Assembly (NCBI GenBank): GCA_963811825.1
Contig: CAWESS010000041.1
Location: 1 to 64,000, forward strand
DNA from: Fodinibacter sp963811825
GTDB lineage: Bacteria; Actinomycetota; Actinomycetes; Actinomycetales; Dermatophilaceae
DNA: 64,000 nucleotides
Direction of reading: 5' to 3'
Shown: in pieces, positions 8,133 through 17,986 of the stretch
How the letters are laid out: each line of letters opens with the position of its first letter
Position numbering within the stretch: the stretch's first letter is position 1
Notes under the pieces: model-generated
Seen by the model: the letters and a program-made list of their open reading frames with translations, nothing else
Told to the model about the DNA's origin: nothing
Database searches by the model: none
Position numbers and translations under genes: made by a program

Positions 8133-9167
8133 TCAGCGGCGCTTGAGGAGCTCTTCCGCGACCTGGACGGCGTTGAGCGCGGCGCCCTTGCGCAGGTTGT
8201 CGCCGACGACGAACAGGTTCAGGCCCTTGCCCTCGGGGGCGGCCTGGTCGGCACGCACCCGACCGACGAACACCTCGTCGCGGCCGGCTGCCATCAGCGG
8301 GTTCGGGACATCGGTGACGATGACGCCGGGGGCCCGGCCGAGCGCCTCGAGGGCCTCCTCGACGCTGATGTCGCCGCCGAACTCGGCGTGGATCGCGAGG
8401 CTGTGGCCGGAGAAGACGGGGACGCGCACGCAGGTGCCCGAGACCCGCAGGTCCGGGACGTGGAGGATCTTGCGCGACTCGTTGCGCAGCTTCTGCTCCT
8501 CGTCGGTCTCCAGGGAACCGTCGTCGACGAGCGAGCCGGCCAGCGGGACGACGTTGAAGCCGACGTTCACGGCATACACCTGGGGTGCCGGAAGGGCCAG
8601 GGCCGAGCCGTCGAGAGCGAGGTCCTTGGGGTCGCCGGCGGCGTACCCGCCGCGCAGCTGGCTGTCGAGCTCGGTGAGGCCGACACCGCCCGAGCCCGAC
8701 ACGGCCTGGTAGCTGCTGATGTGCAGCCGAACGAGCCCGGCGAGGTCGTGCAGGGGCTTGAGCACCGGCATCGCGGCCATCGTCGTGCAGTTGGGGTTGG
8801 CGACGATGCCCTTGGGGATGACGTCGAGGTCCTCGGGGTTGACCTCGGAGACGACGAGCGGGACGTCAGGGTCCTTGCGCCAGGCGCTGGAGTTGTCGAT
8901 GACGACGGCCCCGGCGGCGGCGACCCGGGGCGCCCACTCCTTCGACGTCGAGCCACCGTTGGAGAACAGGGCGATGTCGAGGCCCGAGAAGTCCGCGGTC
9001 GCGGTGTCCTCGACGGTGATCTCGGTGTCACCCCACGGCAACGTCGAGCCCGCCGAGCGCGCGGACGCGAAGTAGCGGATCTGCTCGACCGGGAAGTTCC
9101 GCTCGTGCAGCAGGGTGCGCATGACATTGCCGACCTGGCCGGTCGCGCCGAAGACTCCGATTCGCAT
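8133..9167 (-). CDS. asd: aspartate-semialdehyde dehydrogenase
   Basis: A 344-residue NADP-dependent enzyme that reduces aspartyl phosphate to aspartate semialdehyde, the branch point to lysine/DAP, threonine and methionine. The N-terminal dinucleotide loop is GVFGATGQVGNVM. The catalytic cysteine lies in IVANPNCTTMAAMPVL (about residue 129), and SYQAVSGSGGVGLTEL and the histidine of GHSLAIHAEFGGD follow as in the family. Length is normal. TAGACT at 9175-9180, seven bases before the ATG, implies a leaderless mRNA. The lysine aminotransferase-side gene dapF is in the same window but not linked. Confidence 0.97.
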   Translation of the reverse strand: MRIGVFGATGQVGNVMRTLLHERNFPVEQIRYFASARSAGSTLPWGDTEITVEDTATADFSGLDIALFSNGGSTSKEWAPRVAAAGAVVIDNSSAWRKDPDVPLVVSEVNPEDLDVIPKGIVANPNCTTMAAMPVLKPLHDLAGLVRLHISSYQAVSGSGGVGLTELDSQLRGGYAAGDPKDLALDGSALALPAPQVYAVNVGFNVVPLAGSLVDDGSLETDEEQKLRNESRKILHVPDLRVSGTCVRVPVFSGHSLAIHAEFGGDISVEEALEALGRAPGVIVTDVPNPLMAAGRDEVFVGRVRADQAAPEGKGLNLFVVGDNLRKGAALNAVQVAEELLKRR

Positions 9168-9177
9168 GGGGTCCAGT

Positions 9178-11090
9178 CTAGAGAGCCGTCCGGATGCCGT
9201 TCGCCGGGCTCACGATGCGGGCGCGCCGCGACGTCAGAAGGGCGGTCCGCAGCTGCGGTTGTTCGTCGCGTCGTGCAGTTGCGCTCCGCCAGGGCGGTGC
9301 CTGCGGGGGCTGTCGGGGGTGGCCGATCGCTGGTCGGCGTGGGTGGTGCGTTGCTTGCCGAGGTGCGGTCCAGATGACGGTGCCGTCGGGGTGCCGGCGT
9401 CGGTGCGGCCGCTTGCTTGAGGCGGTGGTGCGCCGGCGTCGAGGTTGGCCGGGCTGGTGCACCGCCCGCGGGCGGGGCGGACCAGGTCGGACGGGTCGCA
9501 GGCCTGCGCGCCAGCCGGGGGCCTCCTTGACGTAGTCGCAGCGGGCCCACATGCCGGTGCCGTTCGCGAAGCTGGTCGGTCCGCGTCGCGGGCGGGGTCG
9601 GCGTGGTCGGCGTGCACGATCGGCGCCCCGCACCACGGGGTGGTGCACACGTCGTCGCGCAGCACCAGCATCCGCCGCAGCAGCCCGGTGAACACCCGTC
9701 GCCGGGAGTCCATCGCGACCAGGTCCCGACCGTCCGGGGACGGTGAACAGCCGCCGCAGCCACACCTGGCCGGGCGGTACCGGCGGTCGGTGGTCTCCAG
9801 GACGGTGCGGCGTCGTCGCGTGGGCCGAGTCGCGCAGCGCCCGCGCGACCGGCGCGGGAACGGTCCGTGGCCGGGGATCCGGGCTGGCTCGTTGACCGAG
9901 CGTCGGGGTCACCGATGCCGAGCAGCGCCCGGTCGGTGATCACGAGGTGCACCTCCACCGGCTGAATCTCCGACCGCGCGCCCGGACAGCATCCGCAACG
10001 CGGTGTCGGCCAGCACCGCCCCCACCGCCCCGGGCGCCTCGTCGGGGCACTGCCCAGCCACGACCGCCGCGGGCGCGCGCCTGCAGCGCCGCGTACGCGC
10101 CGACGACGTCCTTCAACGGCCCGTGCACGCGTCAGGTACGCCATCCGTCCGGCGCCGGCCTCAGGGTGACCCGCCGTGACGCTGCACCGCAGCCCCACCG
10201 GCGCTGAACCACCGACGCCGCGTCCAGCTCGGCCGCGACCCGCGCCGCGTCCCGGGCCGCGACTGCTCACCCCGAGCCTGCCGATCACCGACGCCAGCCG
10301 CCGGTCGACCTCGCCGCGGTCATCCACGCGACAGGCACGCCGTCGCCTGCACCATCGCGACCGCGTGCCGCTCCACGATCACGCCACCGGTCGCGCAGCC
10401 TCGTGTGCGGCATCTCGTGCACCAGCGCCCGCTGACAACCCGCGAACCGGTCGCCCCGGACGGGGACTCCCGCCGCGCCAACGCGACCTGGGGCCGACAG
10501 AGCGGGCGACGTCCTGCGGACGCGCCTGCTCCTGAGCCAGCCGGAAGGCATCCTTCGCGCACGCCGGCCGCGGACACAGGCCCTTCACACCCTCCAACGC
10601 CGTCACAGCCCACCCGCTCCGCATCGCTCAAGTGCCCGTCCACACCTGCCCGGCCATGCCCTGACCCAGCGCCGACGCGGCAACCGGCGCCGACGCGGCA
10701 TCCGAAACAGGCTGCGGCACAGGCGCACCCGAGCGCTCGACGCGCTCCCCACCAGCCTGTCATCCCCCATGGAAAAACCGTACACCTGTCCACCGACAAG
10801 CCCTTGACCCGCGGACCTGACCCTGTGGACAGGTGCTTGCCGCACCGCAAACTGAGGTGCACCACGATCGCCGGCGCCAGCCTCGTGCCATGGAGATCGC
10901 GGAGCCCGTCTCGATCCGCGCGGTGCCAGCGCGGCTGGGCCTCCCCCGCGTCAGCACCCCCTGCAGCTCACCGACGAGACCGCGAGCTCATGCGCCATCG
11001 CCGACGGTCTCCAGGCACGAGCAGCTCCCCCAGCGCCTGCGCATCGGCGCGCAGGGCGGCGATGCGCTCACGGACCTGGCTGCCTGGACA
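9178..11090 (-). pseudogene. decayed DUF222/HNH endonuclease (13E12-repeat family)
   Basis: Fragments of one DUF222-HNH protein are spread over all three leftward frames. Near 11040 is an N-terminal piece (VRERIAALRADAQALGELL). Then come LSDAERV, QVALARRESP, EMPHT and AVAMVQATACLS pieces (10620-10330), VEVHLVITDRALLGIGDPD (about 9910-9960), VWLRRLF, and the HNH core RRMLVLRDDVCTTPWCGAPIVHADHADPA (9600-9680) with FANGTGMWARCDYVKEAPGW (9530-9570). At least six frame changes are needed, far more per kilobase than in neighbouring broken genes, so this is real decay. The intact family is abundant in Actinobacteria and spreads by recombination; its function is uncertain. Boundaries are approximate. 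Confidence 0.85.
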
Positions 11091-11382
11091 TACCTCAGCC
11101 TACTCGATCACCTGTTCGATATCAACTCGACGACCGCACCAATTCCGTTGCAGCACAGTCCTATCGTCGACCAGCACTGCCGGCATCCGCATCGCCGAGC
11201 GGACCCGCATCCAGCATCGCCGGACTCCACCCCGAAAGGTTCACCTCCGCAGGACCAACGGTTCCCAGGCGAAGGTGAACCTTCCGGCATCGGGCCGAGA
11301 AAGATGTTGAGCATGTGTCGGTCAGCCCGGTGAGGGTGGGTCAGGGGCCTCCCGCGCCGGTCGCTTCCACCCGCCCACGCGC
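11091..11382. other. intergenic stretch without a recognisable gene
   Basis: This stretch lies between the start side of the decayed HNH gene and the stop of the ankyrin gene. It is less GC-rich than its surroundings (for example GATATC near 11120) and holds one clear inverted repeat, described separately. The short open frames have no Shine-Dalgarno, no hydrophobic or domain pattern and no resemblance to a family I know. Read leftwards it is the 3' flank of the ankyrin gene. Confidence 0.6.
11236..11283. repeat. inverted repeat, 11-bp perfect arms
   Basis: AAGGTTCACCT at 11236-11246 is exactly reversed and complemented by AGGTGAACCTT at 11273-11283, with 26 bases between. Allowing two mismatches the arms extend to 17 bases. 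There is no T-run on either side, so it is not a classical intrinsic terminator. It could be a hairpin ending the ankyrin transcript, an operator, or a mobile-element remnant. Confidence 0.6.
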
Positions 11383-12624
11383 TCAGCCCTGGTCGCGCAG
11401 GATGGCCGCGAGCTCGTCGTGACCCAGGCGAACCGCGTGCTCCAGCGCCGTCACCCCGTCACGGTCACCGATCGAGGCATCGGCCCCGGCGTCGAGCAGC
11501 ACCCGCACGACCTCCTGGTGCCGCTCTCCCCCGTCGCCGAGGATGACCGCCTCCAGCAGCGCCGTCCAGCCGAGCCGGTTGACGTGGTCGACGTCGATCC
11601 CGGTGCTGACGACCCGGCGCACGTACTCCACGTGCCCACGTTCGCTCGCCGGGATCACCGACACCCCACCGAAGCGGTTGACCAGCGCGAGGTCCGGGCC
11701 CGCGGGCAGCAGCACCTCGAGCATGTCGACGCTGCCCGTGACCCCCGTGACCAGCCACGGCGTGTCCTGCTGGGCGTCGACCGCATCCGGGTCGGCGCCC
11801 AGTGCGACCAGTACCCGAGCCACCTCCACGTGGTCGCCCGCCGACGCGAGCAGCAGCGCCGTGCGCCCCGCGGCATCCCGCGCCTCGAGGTCGGCACCGT
11901 CGCGCAGAGCCAGCGCCACGGCATCCGCATCGCCCGAGGCAGCAGCGGCGAGCAGGGCGGCATCCGGATCGCCCGAGACACGGTGCTGCTGCGCCGAAGC
12001 CAGCACCCTCTCCAGCGTCCGGTACCCGCGCTCACGCGCCATCTCCAGCGGCGTGAGCCCCTCGCTCACCGAGGGACGATCGAGCTCGACGCCGCCCGCC
12101 ACGAGCACCTGCACGGTCGCGAGCTCGTCCGCCGCGTCCGCACCGAACCACACCGCCTCGTGGACGGCCTGGTACCCGATCCGGTTGACGTGGTCCTTGT
12201 CGATCCCGGCCTGCAGGAGCCTCCCGACGACGAGGTGGTGACCGCGCTCCGCAGCCCGGATGAGGCCCGTCCCGTTCCAGCTGTCCAACGCATCGACGTC
12301 CGCCCCGGAGGCAAGGGTGAGCTCGAGCAGCTCGAGGTACCCCTCGCTCGTCGCGATGAGGTACGCCGACTGCGTCGTGCCGTCCACGGCGTTGACATCG
12401 GCACCGGCCTCGATGAGCTCGCGCGCCCGCCCCACGTCGTTGGCCCACGCCGCGTCGCGCAGCTGGGCGTCCAGTCCTTCCTCGGATGCCGGGAGCGCAC
12501 CTCCCGGGGTCGCCTCCGGTCGAGCGCCCCCACCGTCGGACACGGCCAGAGTGACCAGGACGACCGCAGCGACCGCGGCCACGAGGGCGACGCCACCGAC
12601 CGCCACCGACAGCCCCCTCCTCAC
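11383..12624 (-). CDS. membrane-anchored or exported ankyrin-repeat protein
   Basis: A 413-residue protein with an N-terminal hydrophobic segment (about residues 6-28, after MRRG), a short low-complexity linker, then ankyrin repeats to the end. The repeats form two homologous halves of about 170 residues, each with the unusual signature GIDxDHVNRxGxxAxxEAV (LLQAGIDKDHVNRIGYQAV and VSTGIDVDHVNRLGWTALL), implying an internal duplication. The topology predicts repeats outside the membrane. The GTG start overlaps the TGA of the upstream patatin-like gene by four bases (GTGA), so the two are co-translated and probably act together. AnkB-like proteins are the nearest named relatives I recall. Confidence 0.85.
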   Translation of the reverse strand: MRRGLSVAVGGVALVAAVAAVVLVTLAVSDGGGARPEATPGGALPASEEGLDAQLRDAAWANDVGRARELIEAGADVNAVDGTTQSAYLIATSEGYLELLELTLASGADVDALDSWNGTGLIRAAERGHHLVVGRLLQAGIDKDHVNRIGYQAVHEAVWFGADAADELATVQVLVAGGVELDRPSVSEGLTPLEMARERGYRTLERVLASAQQHRVSGDPDAALLAAAASGDADAVALALRDGADLEARDAAGRTALLLASAGDHVEVARVLVALGADPDAVDAQQDTPWLVTGVTGSVDMLEVLLPAGPDLALVNRFGGVSVIPASERGHVEYVRRVVSTGIDVDHVNRLGWTALLEAVILGDGGERHQEVVRVLLDAGADASIGDRDGVTALEHAVRLGHDELAAILRDQG

Positions 12625-15600
12625 GGCCCCCCGACCCCGAGCCCGTCGCGGCGGCTGCGGGACAGCCGCCAGAACCGGCGACGCAGCCGCCAGCCCGCCC
12701 CGCTCGGCGGCGGCACCGCCCGGGCCTCGTCGAGGCGGCGCAGCATCTCGGCCCCCCGCGGGGACAACGACGGCTGCTGGCCGTCGACCCCGGGCTTGGC
12801 CGACACCAGCCAGCGGTAGGCGACCCCGCGCTCGGCGAGGTCCACGGCATACGACCGCTGCGCCGTCGCCACGGCATATCTCGCTGCATCGCCAGCCTCG
12901 GCCGGCTCGTCGAGCACCACGGGGTCCGCGACGACGAAGCGCACACCCGCCCGCTCCCCGTCGCGCACGACCTCACGCTTCTCCAGGGCCCGGAGCGATG
13001 CCAGCGGGGCGAACACGGGGTACAGCAGCCCGAGCCCGACGCCGAGCACCAGTGCCGTCACGACGAGGGCCACGAGCCACGCCCGGTCCTCATCACGGTT
13101 CACCGCGGACGACACGACCACCAGGGCGATCGTGAAGTACCCGGCGCCGTAGAGCACCGCCCACGACGCGTTGATGCCCGCCGAGTTGGCCAGCGCCCCG
13201 TACTCCCACGTCAGGTTCTGTGCCCCCGGGCGCCGGACCCGCGCCGCCGGGCGCAGCTGGTCCCCGTGGATGAACGCCGCAACCGCCCCCCGACGACGCA
13301 AACCACCGCCAGCCCGACGAGCCACCACCGGTTCGACAGCAACCAGTTCGCGATCGGCCCCGGCCCCGTGTCGACGAGCCACCAGGCGAGCAGCACCGGC
13401 ACGGCGATGACCACGGCCGGACCGAGCAGACCTGGAATCGACTTCGCGAGACCCCGACCACGTCGAGCAGCACCCACCCAGAGCCGGACCAGCCGCGGTC
13501 GCTCGGCCGTGTTCTGGTGCACCACCCCGCGACGATCGGCCAGCGACCCCAGGGCCAGCCAGACGCTGCCGTACGACGCGGGCAGGCTCCCGAGCACGAG
13601 CAGCCCGATCGCGACCAGGATCATCGCGGCCAGGGTGACGCCGCCGAGGGCCGCACCCTCGACCTCGCCCTCGGCGCCGGCGTTGCGTGCCTGGGACAGC
13701 GCGAAGGTCAGCAACGGCACGATGGGGCTCAGCAGGACGAGCCCGTGCAGCAGCGTGCCGGTGCGCAGCGCACCGAACGAGAAGGCCGCGAGCACGCAGG
13801 ACGCACCGAAGAGGGTGGCCACCCCCGACCAGGCCCCCGGCAGGGCGCCGAGCAACGAGGCCGTGAGCAGGATGCTGCCCACCGACAGCCCCAGCAGGGC
13901 CAGCATCCGCGGCACGACGCCGCGAGAGGTCAGGGCGACGATCATCCAGTGCAGCACGAGCATCGCGCCGCGCACGAGACGGGTCACCGGCCGCACCGCC
14001 CCGAGCCCCGACGACGGCGAGTCGAGCACGGTGGCCGACACCGCGCCGGCCGTCGACGCACTGCGGATCATCAGGTCGCTCGACGTCTCGTCCGCCAGCG
14101 GCTCACGCCCCACCCCGGCCCGGTCGAAGGCCGCGAGCAGCGCCGCCCGGTCCTTGCCCGAGACCGGCAGACCCTCCCGCCGGCGCTTCTCCAACCGGGT
14201 GAGCAACGGCTCCTCCGCCGCGAGGAAGAGCTCACCCCGCGATCGTGGGTTGGCCCCGTCGGCCCGGTCCTCGCGCACCGACGACGCCAGCGCCGCGACC
14301 TCCTCGGGCACGACGTCGAGCTGCACCCCCCACGCGAAGAGGTCGGCGAGGGCCGGCATCGAGGGCGGGAGCTGGCTCGTGGGGGTGCCCTCGATGGTGA
14401 AGGCGCCGAGCAGCTCGGCAAGCGCAGCTTCGCGCAGCGCGATGACCCGGGGGTCGCTCGCGAGGCCGGACCCGGAGAACAGCGAGTCCACGAGGTGGTC
14501 CACGGTGACCTGCGCGAGCCGTCGGGGATCGGGGTCCGAGGCGAGGTAGCCCGACAGGTAGGCCGCGCGCCGGACACGAGCCGGGTCCAGCACCGCCCGA
14601 CAGAGCACCGTCGCCGCGTCCAGACGCCCCCACGTCCAGTCGTTGACCCGCCACGACCGCTTGAGGAACCCACCGAACCGCTTGACCGACCAGCCGCCGA
14701 GCTTGTCGTCGCCCGTCATGGAGTAGCGCGCGAACGCGTTGCGCGTCTGCGCCGACAGCTGCACCAGCTCGATGGGGATCGTCGAGCCCGTCATCGTCTC
14801 GTCGCCGATGGTCGTGCTCGCGACGTCGAGCTGCTGCAGGGTCGTCAGCAGCTCGGGCACCGTGACGGCTGCCGTTCCCGGGGCCAGCACCGCGTGCCAG
14901 CATTCGAGCGAGCGCCGGTCACCGAGCACCTCACCGGCGCGCCGGGCCGACGTCATCATCCGCGGCGCCGCGGCCCTGCGCAGCACCGGCACGACGGACA
15001 CCAGCTCTTCGACGACGGCCTCGACGTGGGCGCGCACCTCACGACCCGCCCCTCCCGCCGGACGCTCGGGGTCGCGCAGCAGCACCTTCTCCAGGTGGTC
15101 GGCCACCGACTCCTGCCAGGCGTCGGCAGCCGCCTTGTCACCGCCCACCATGTAGCGCCGTTCGTTCTCCGAGCGGGCGACCCGGGCGATCGCCTCACGC
15201 ACGGGGCCGTCCCCGCCCTCGCCCATGAGCCGCGCGTAGGACGCGAGCCGCAGCATCCAGTAGTGGTGGTCGGGCCGCAGCGCGGCGAGCACCTCGTCGA
15301 GCTCCCAGGGGTCGTCGGTGAGGCGCCGGCACTCCCGGATGTCCCTGATCCGTTCGGTCACCCGCTGGCGCGCAGCCCTCGCGATCGACCAGTCCTCACC
15401 CGCCGGCAGCATCCACACGAGCTCCCGCAGCAGCTCGTTGACCGACTCGGCGACCGAGGACGCACCCGTGACGCCCCAGCGCCAGGAGGGACCGGCATCC
15501 GGTCTGGCTCGGGTCGGGTACGCGTCGGGAAGATAGGGGATGCCGGTCACGGGCACCGCGGGTGCGTGGTCGGGGTCGCGGCGCGCGTCCTCGACCTCCT

Positions 15601-16934
15601 GCTGGGCCCGCTCGGCGGCCCGGCGGATCCGCTCGTAGTCCCACACGTCGTCGCCCTCGGGCCACGACGCCGGGGGCCGTCGGCCGACCTGGCGGCGCGC
15701 CAGGTCGCGGGCAGCGTGCCAGATGCGCAGGCGCCGGTAGTGCGGGAACAGCTGCTCGCCGAGGCCCTCGAGCGTCTGCGTGCCGCCATCGGGCATCACC
15801 TCGCCGAAGCCGCCGAGGATGTCGGCCCGGGTGCCACGCCGGCTGGCCGCCCGCACGTTGTGGTCCTCGAGCTCGTCGACGAACGTGCGGCTGCCCTGGG
15901 CCGAGAGCGCACCGAGCACGCCGGCGATCGTCCCCGTGAGCGTCGGTGCCTGACGCCATGACGTCAGCCGGGTCGGGCCCCGGGGCGGGGGCGTGCGGGT
16001 AGACGAGGAGCATGACGCGTCGCACGGGGCCGTCGGCCGGCATCCGCTCGATGGCCTCGACCGCCGAACGGGTCGGGGTGTTCGCGAGCACCCCCCCGTC
16101 GACGGCGAAGCGGGAGCGGTCGCGTGCGGGGAGGGCATCGCCCCACTCCTCGACGACGTCGGACATCGACGGCCGCAGGCCCGTGGAGTCGGCCACCGGC
16201 TCGCCGGGGGCGGGCACCGGCACGAAGGCCGGCTCGAACGCGACCGGGAAGCTCGAGGAGGCCCGCGCCGCGAGGGCCAGCTGGGCGGCGGTGCCCCCGA
16301 TGTTGCGGACGCCGAACGGGTCGCCGGCCTCGTCGGCGTCGGCCGGGCGCTTCCAGCGGAACCGGGCGGCGTGCACGGTCTGCGGCAGGCGCTGGCCCAG
16401 CGCGTCGACCGTGACCTCCTGGTTGCCGCCCAGGACGGTCGTGGCCATCGTGAGGTCCATCGGCGCGACGGAGGGCGGCACCGGGTCGAGCGGCTCGGCG
16501 AGACGGGCCATGGCTGCGTTCAGCTGCGGCAGGAAGTGGTCGTCGCCCTTGAGCAGCGAGCTGGGGGCGCCCCGGAACGGCTGCCGCAGCAGGGCCTCGA
16601 TGCGGCCCTGCTCCACCCACACGTCGCGCAGCGAGGCCAGGTCGGCGAAGCGGTTGACCTGGGCCAGCGCGAGGGCGGCGCCGTTGACGCCACCGGCCGA
16701 GGTGCCCGAGACCACGTCGACCCGAGCGGTGCAGCCCGTGAGGCGCAACAGGTCGGCGTACGGGCTGTTCCCACCGGCGGCCTTGACCAGGCGGTCGAGC
16801 TCGAGAGCGACCCCACCCATCCAGACGGCGAGCGAGACCCCACCGTTCATGACCACCCCGAAGCGGATCTCCTCCGCGGGTACCCCGGACAGGTCGTGTT
16901 CACTCAGGCCGTGCGGGCCCGGCTGCTCGCCCAT
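12621..16934 (-). pseudogene. large patatin-like protein (DUF3376/TIGR03607 type), two frameshifts as read
   Basis: An N-terminal patatin phospholipase domain (about residues 20-330) shows the GGVSLAVWMGGV oxyanion loop, the nucleophile motif VVSGTSAGGVNG (GxSxG) and the DGG of AVDGGVLANTP. A long helical middle follows, then a hydrophobic C-terminal part with several membrane segments between about 13,100 and 14,000. Frames join by removing one base in the C/G run at 15,978-15,991 and by adding one base to the C run at 13,286-13,291, giving about 1,437 residues. The ATG follows AGGAG. Predicted activity is lipid acyl hydrolysis at the membrane. It is coupled to the ankyrin gene. The catalytic dyad is intact; the breaks look like sequence errors. 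Confidence 0.83.
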
Positions 16935-17059
16935 GGCTCACTCCTGCCGCAGAGGATGATGCCCCCATGGTCCACCGCTGCGACGGGCAGCGACGACGGA
17001 ATGGAGGTATTCGACAGCAGGGAGGAGTGCCGAGCGCACTCGGGTGATACCTCGACCGG

Positions 17060-17986
17060 TCAGAAGCCGAGGCGACCGAGCTGCTTGGGGTCGCGCTGCC
17101 AGTCCTTGGCGACCTTGACGTGCAGGTCGAGGTGCACCCGCTGGCCGAGCAGCTCCTCGATGCCGGCGCGCGCGTTCGTGCCGACCTCGCGCAGTCGCGA
17201 CCCTCCACGGCCGATGACGATGGCCTTCTGCGAGTCGCGCTCGACGAAGACGTTGACCCGCACGTCGAGCAACGGCTTGCCCTCCGGGCGTCCCTCGCGT
17301 GGCACGATCTCCTCCACGACGACGGCGAGGCTGTGCGGCAGCTCGTCGCGCACCCCCTCGAGGGCGGCCTCGCGCACGAGCTCGGCGATCATCACGAGCT
17401 CGGGCTCGTCGGTGAGCTGGTCGTCGGGGTAGAGCGGTCCGGGTGAGGGCGGCAGGTGGCTCGCGAGCACCTCACCGACGACCGAGACCTGGTCACCCCG
17501 GGTCGCCGAGCAGGGCACGATGTCGGCCCAGTCCCCGAGCTGGTCGATGGCGATGAGGTGCTCCGCCAACCGCTGCCGGTCGACGGTGTCCGACTTCGTC
17601 GCGAGCGCCACGACCGGGGTGCTCCTGCCACGCCGCAGCTCGGCGAGCTCACGCGCGATGAACTGGTCGCCGGGACCGATCCGCTGGTCGGCCGGCAGGC
17701 AGAACCCGATGACGTCGACCTCCATCAGGGTGTCGCGCACGAGGTCGTTGAGCCGCTGGCCGAGCAGCGTGCGCGGCTTGTGCAGGCCCGGGGTGTCCAC
17801 GAGGATCAGCTGGCTGTGATCACTGCTGACGATGCCGCGGATGGTGTGTCGGGTGGTCTGCGGCTTGCTCGACGTGATCGCGACCTTGCTGCCGACCAGG
17901 GCGTTGGTCAGGGTCGACTTCCCGGCGTTGGGGCGCCCGACGAGGCACGCGAAACCCGCGACGTACTGCCGTTGCTCATCGCTCAT
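17060..17986 (-). CDS. era: GTPase Era
   Basis: A 308-residue essential GTPase that binds 16S rRNA near the anti-Shine-Dalgarno end and helps 30S maturation. G1 GRPNAGKST, G2 region TTRHTIRG, G3 DTPGLHKP and G4 TKSD are all present. A C-terminal KH domain includes VIGRGGSRLREVG and ends RDPKQLGRLGF. The ATG overlaps the stop of the upstream hlyC/corC-type gene (ATGA). It is last of the conserved leftward run before the patatin-like gene, which starts 126 bases further on behind its own Shine-Dalgarno. Confidence 0.97.
   Translation of the reverse strand: MSDEQRQYVAGFACLVGRPNAGKSTLTNALVGSKVAITSSKPQTTRHTIRGIVSSDHSQLILVDTPGLHKPRTLLGQRLNDLVRDTLMEVDVIGFCLPADQRIGPGDQFIARELAELRRGRSTPVVALATKSDTVDRQRLAEHLIAIDQLGDWADIVPCSATRGDQVSVVGEVLASHLPPSPGPLYPDDQLTDEPELVMIAELVREAALEGVRDELPHSLAVVVEEIVPREGRPEGKPLLDVRVNVFVERDSQKAIVIGRGGSRLREVGTNARAGIEELLGQRVHLDLHVKVAKDWQRDPKQLGRLGF

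Noticed and set aside
13517..15961. 814-codon rightward open frame opposite the patatin-like gene
   Set aside because: Shadow frame; composition dominated by Arg, His, Gly and Pro. The leftward frame has the lipase motifs.
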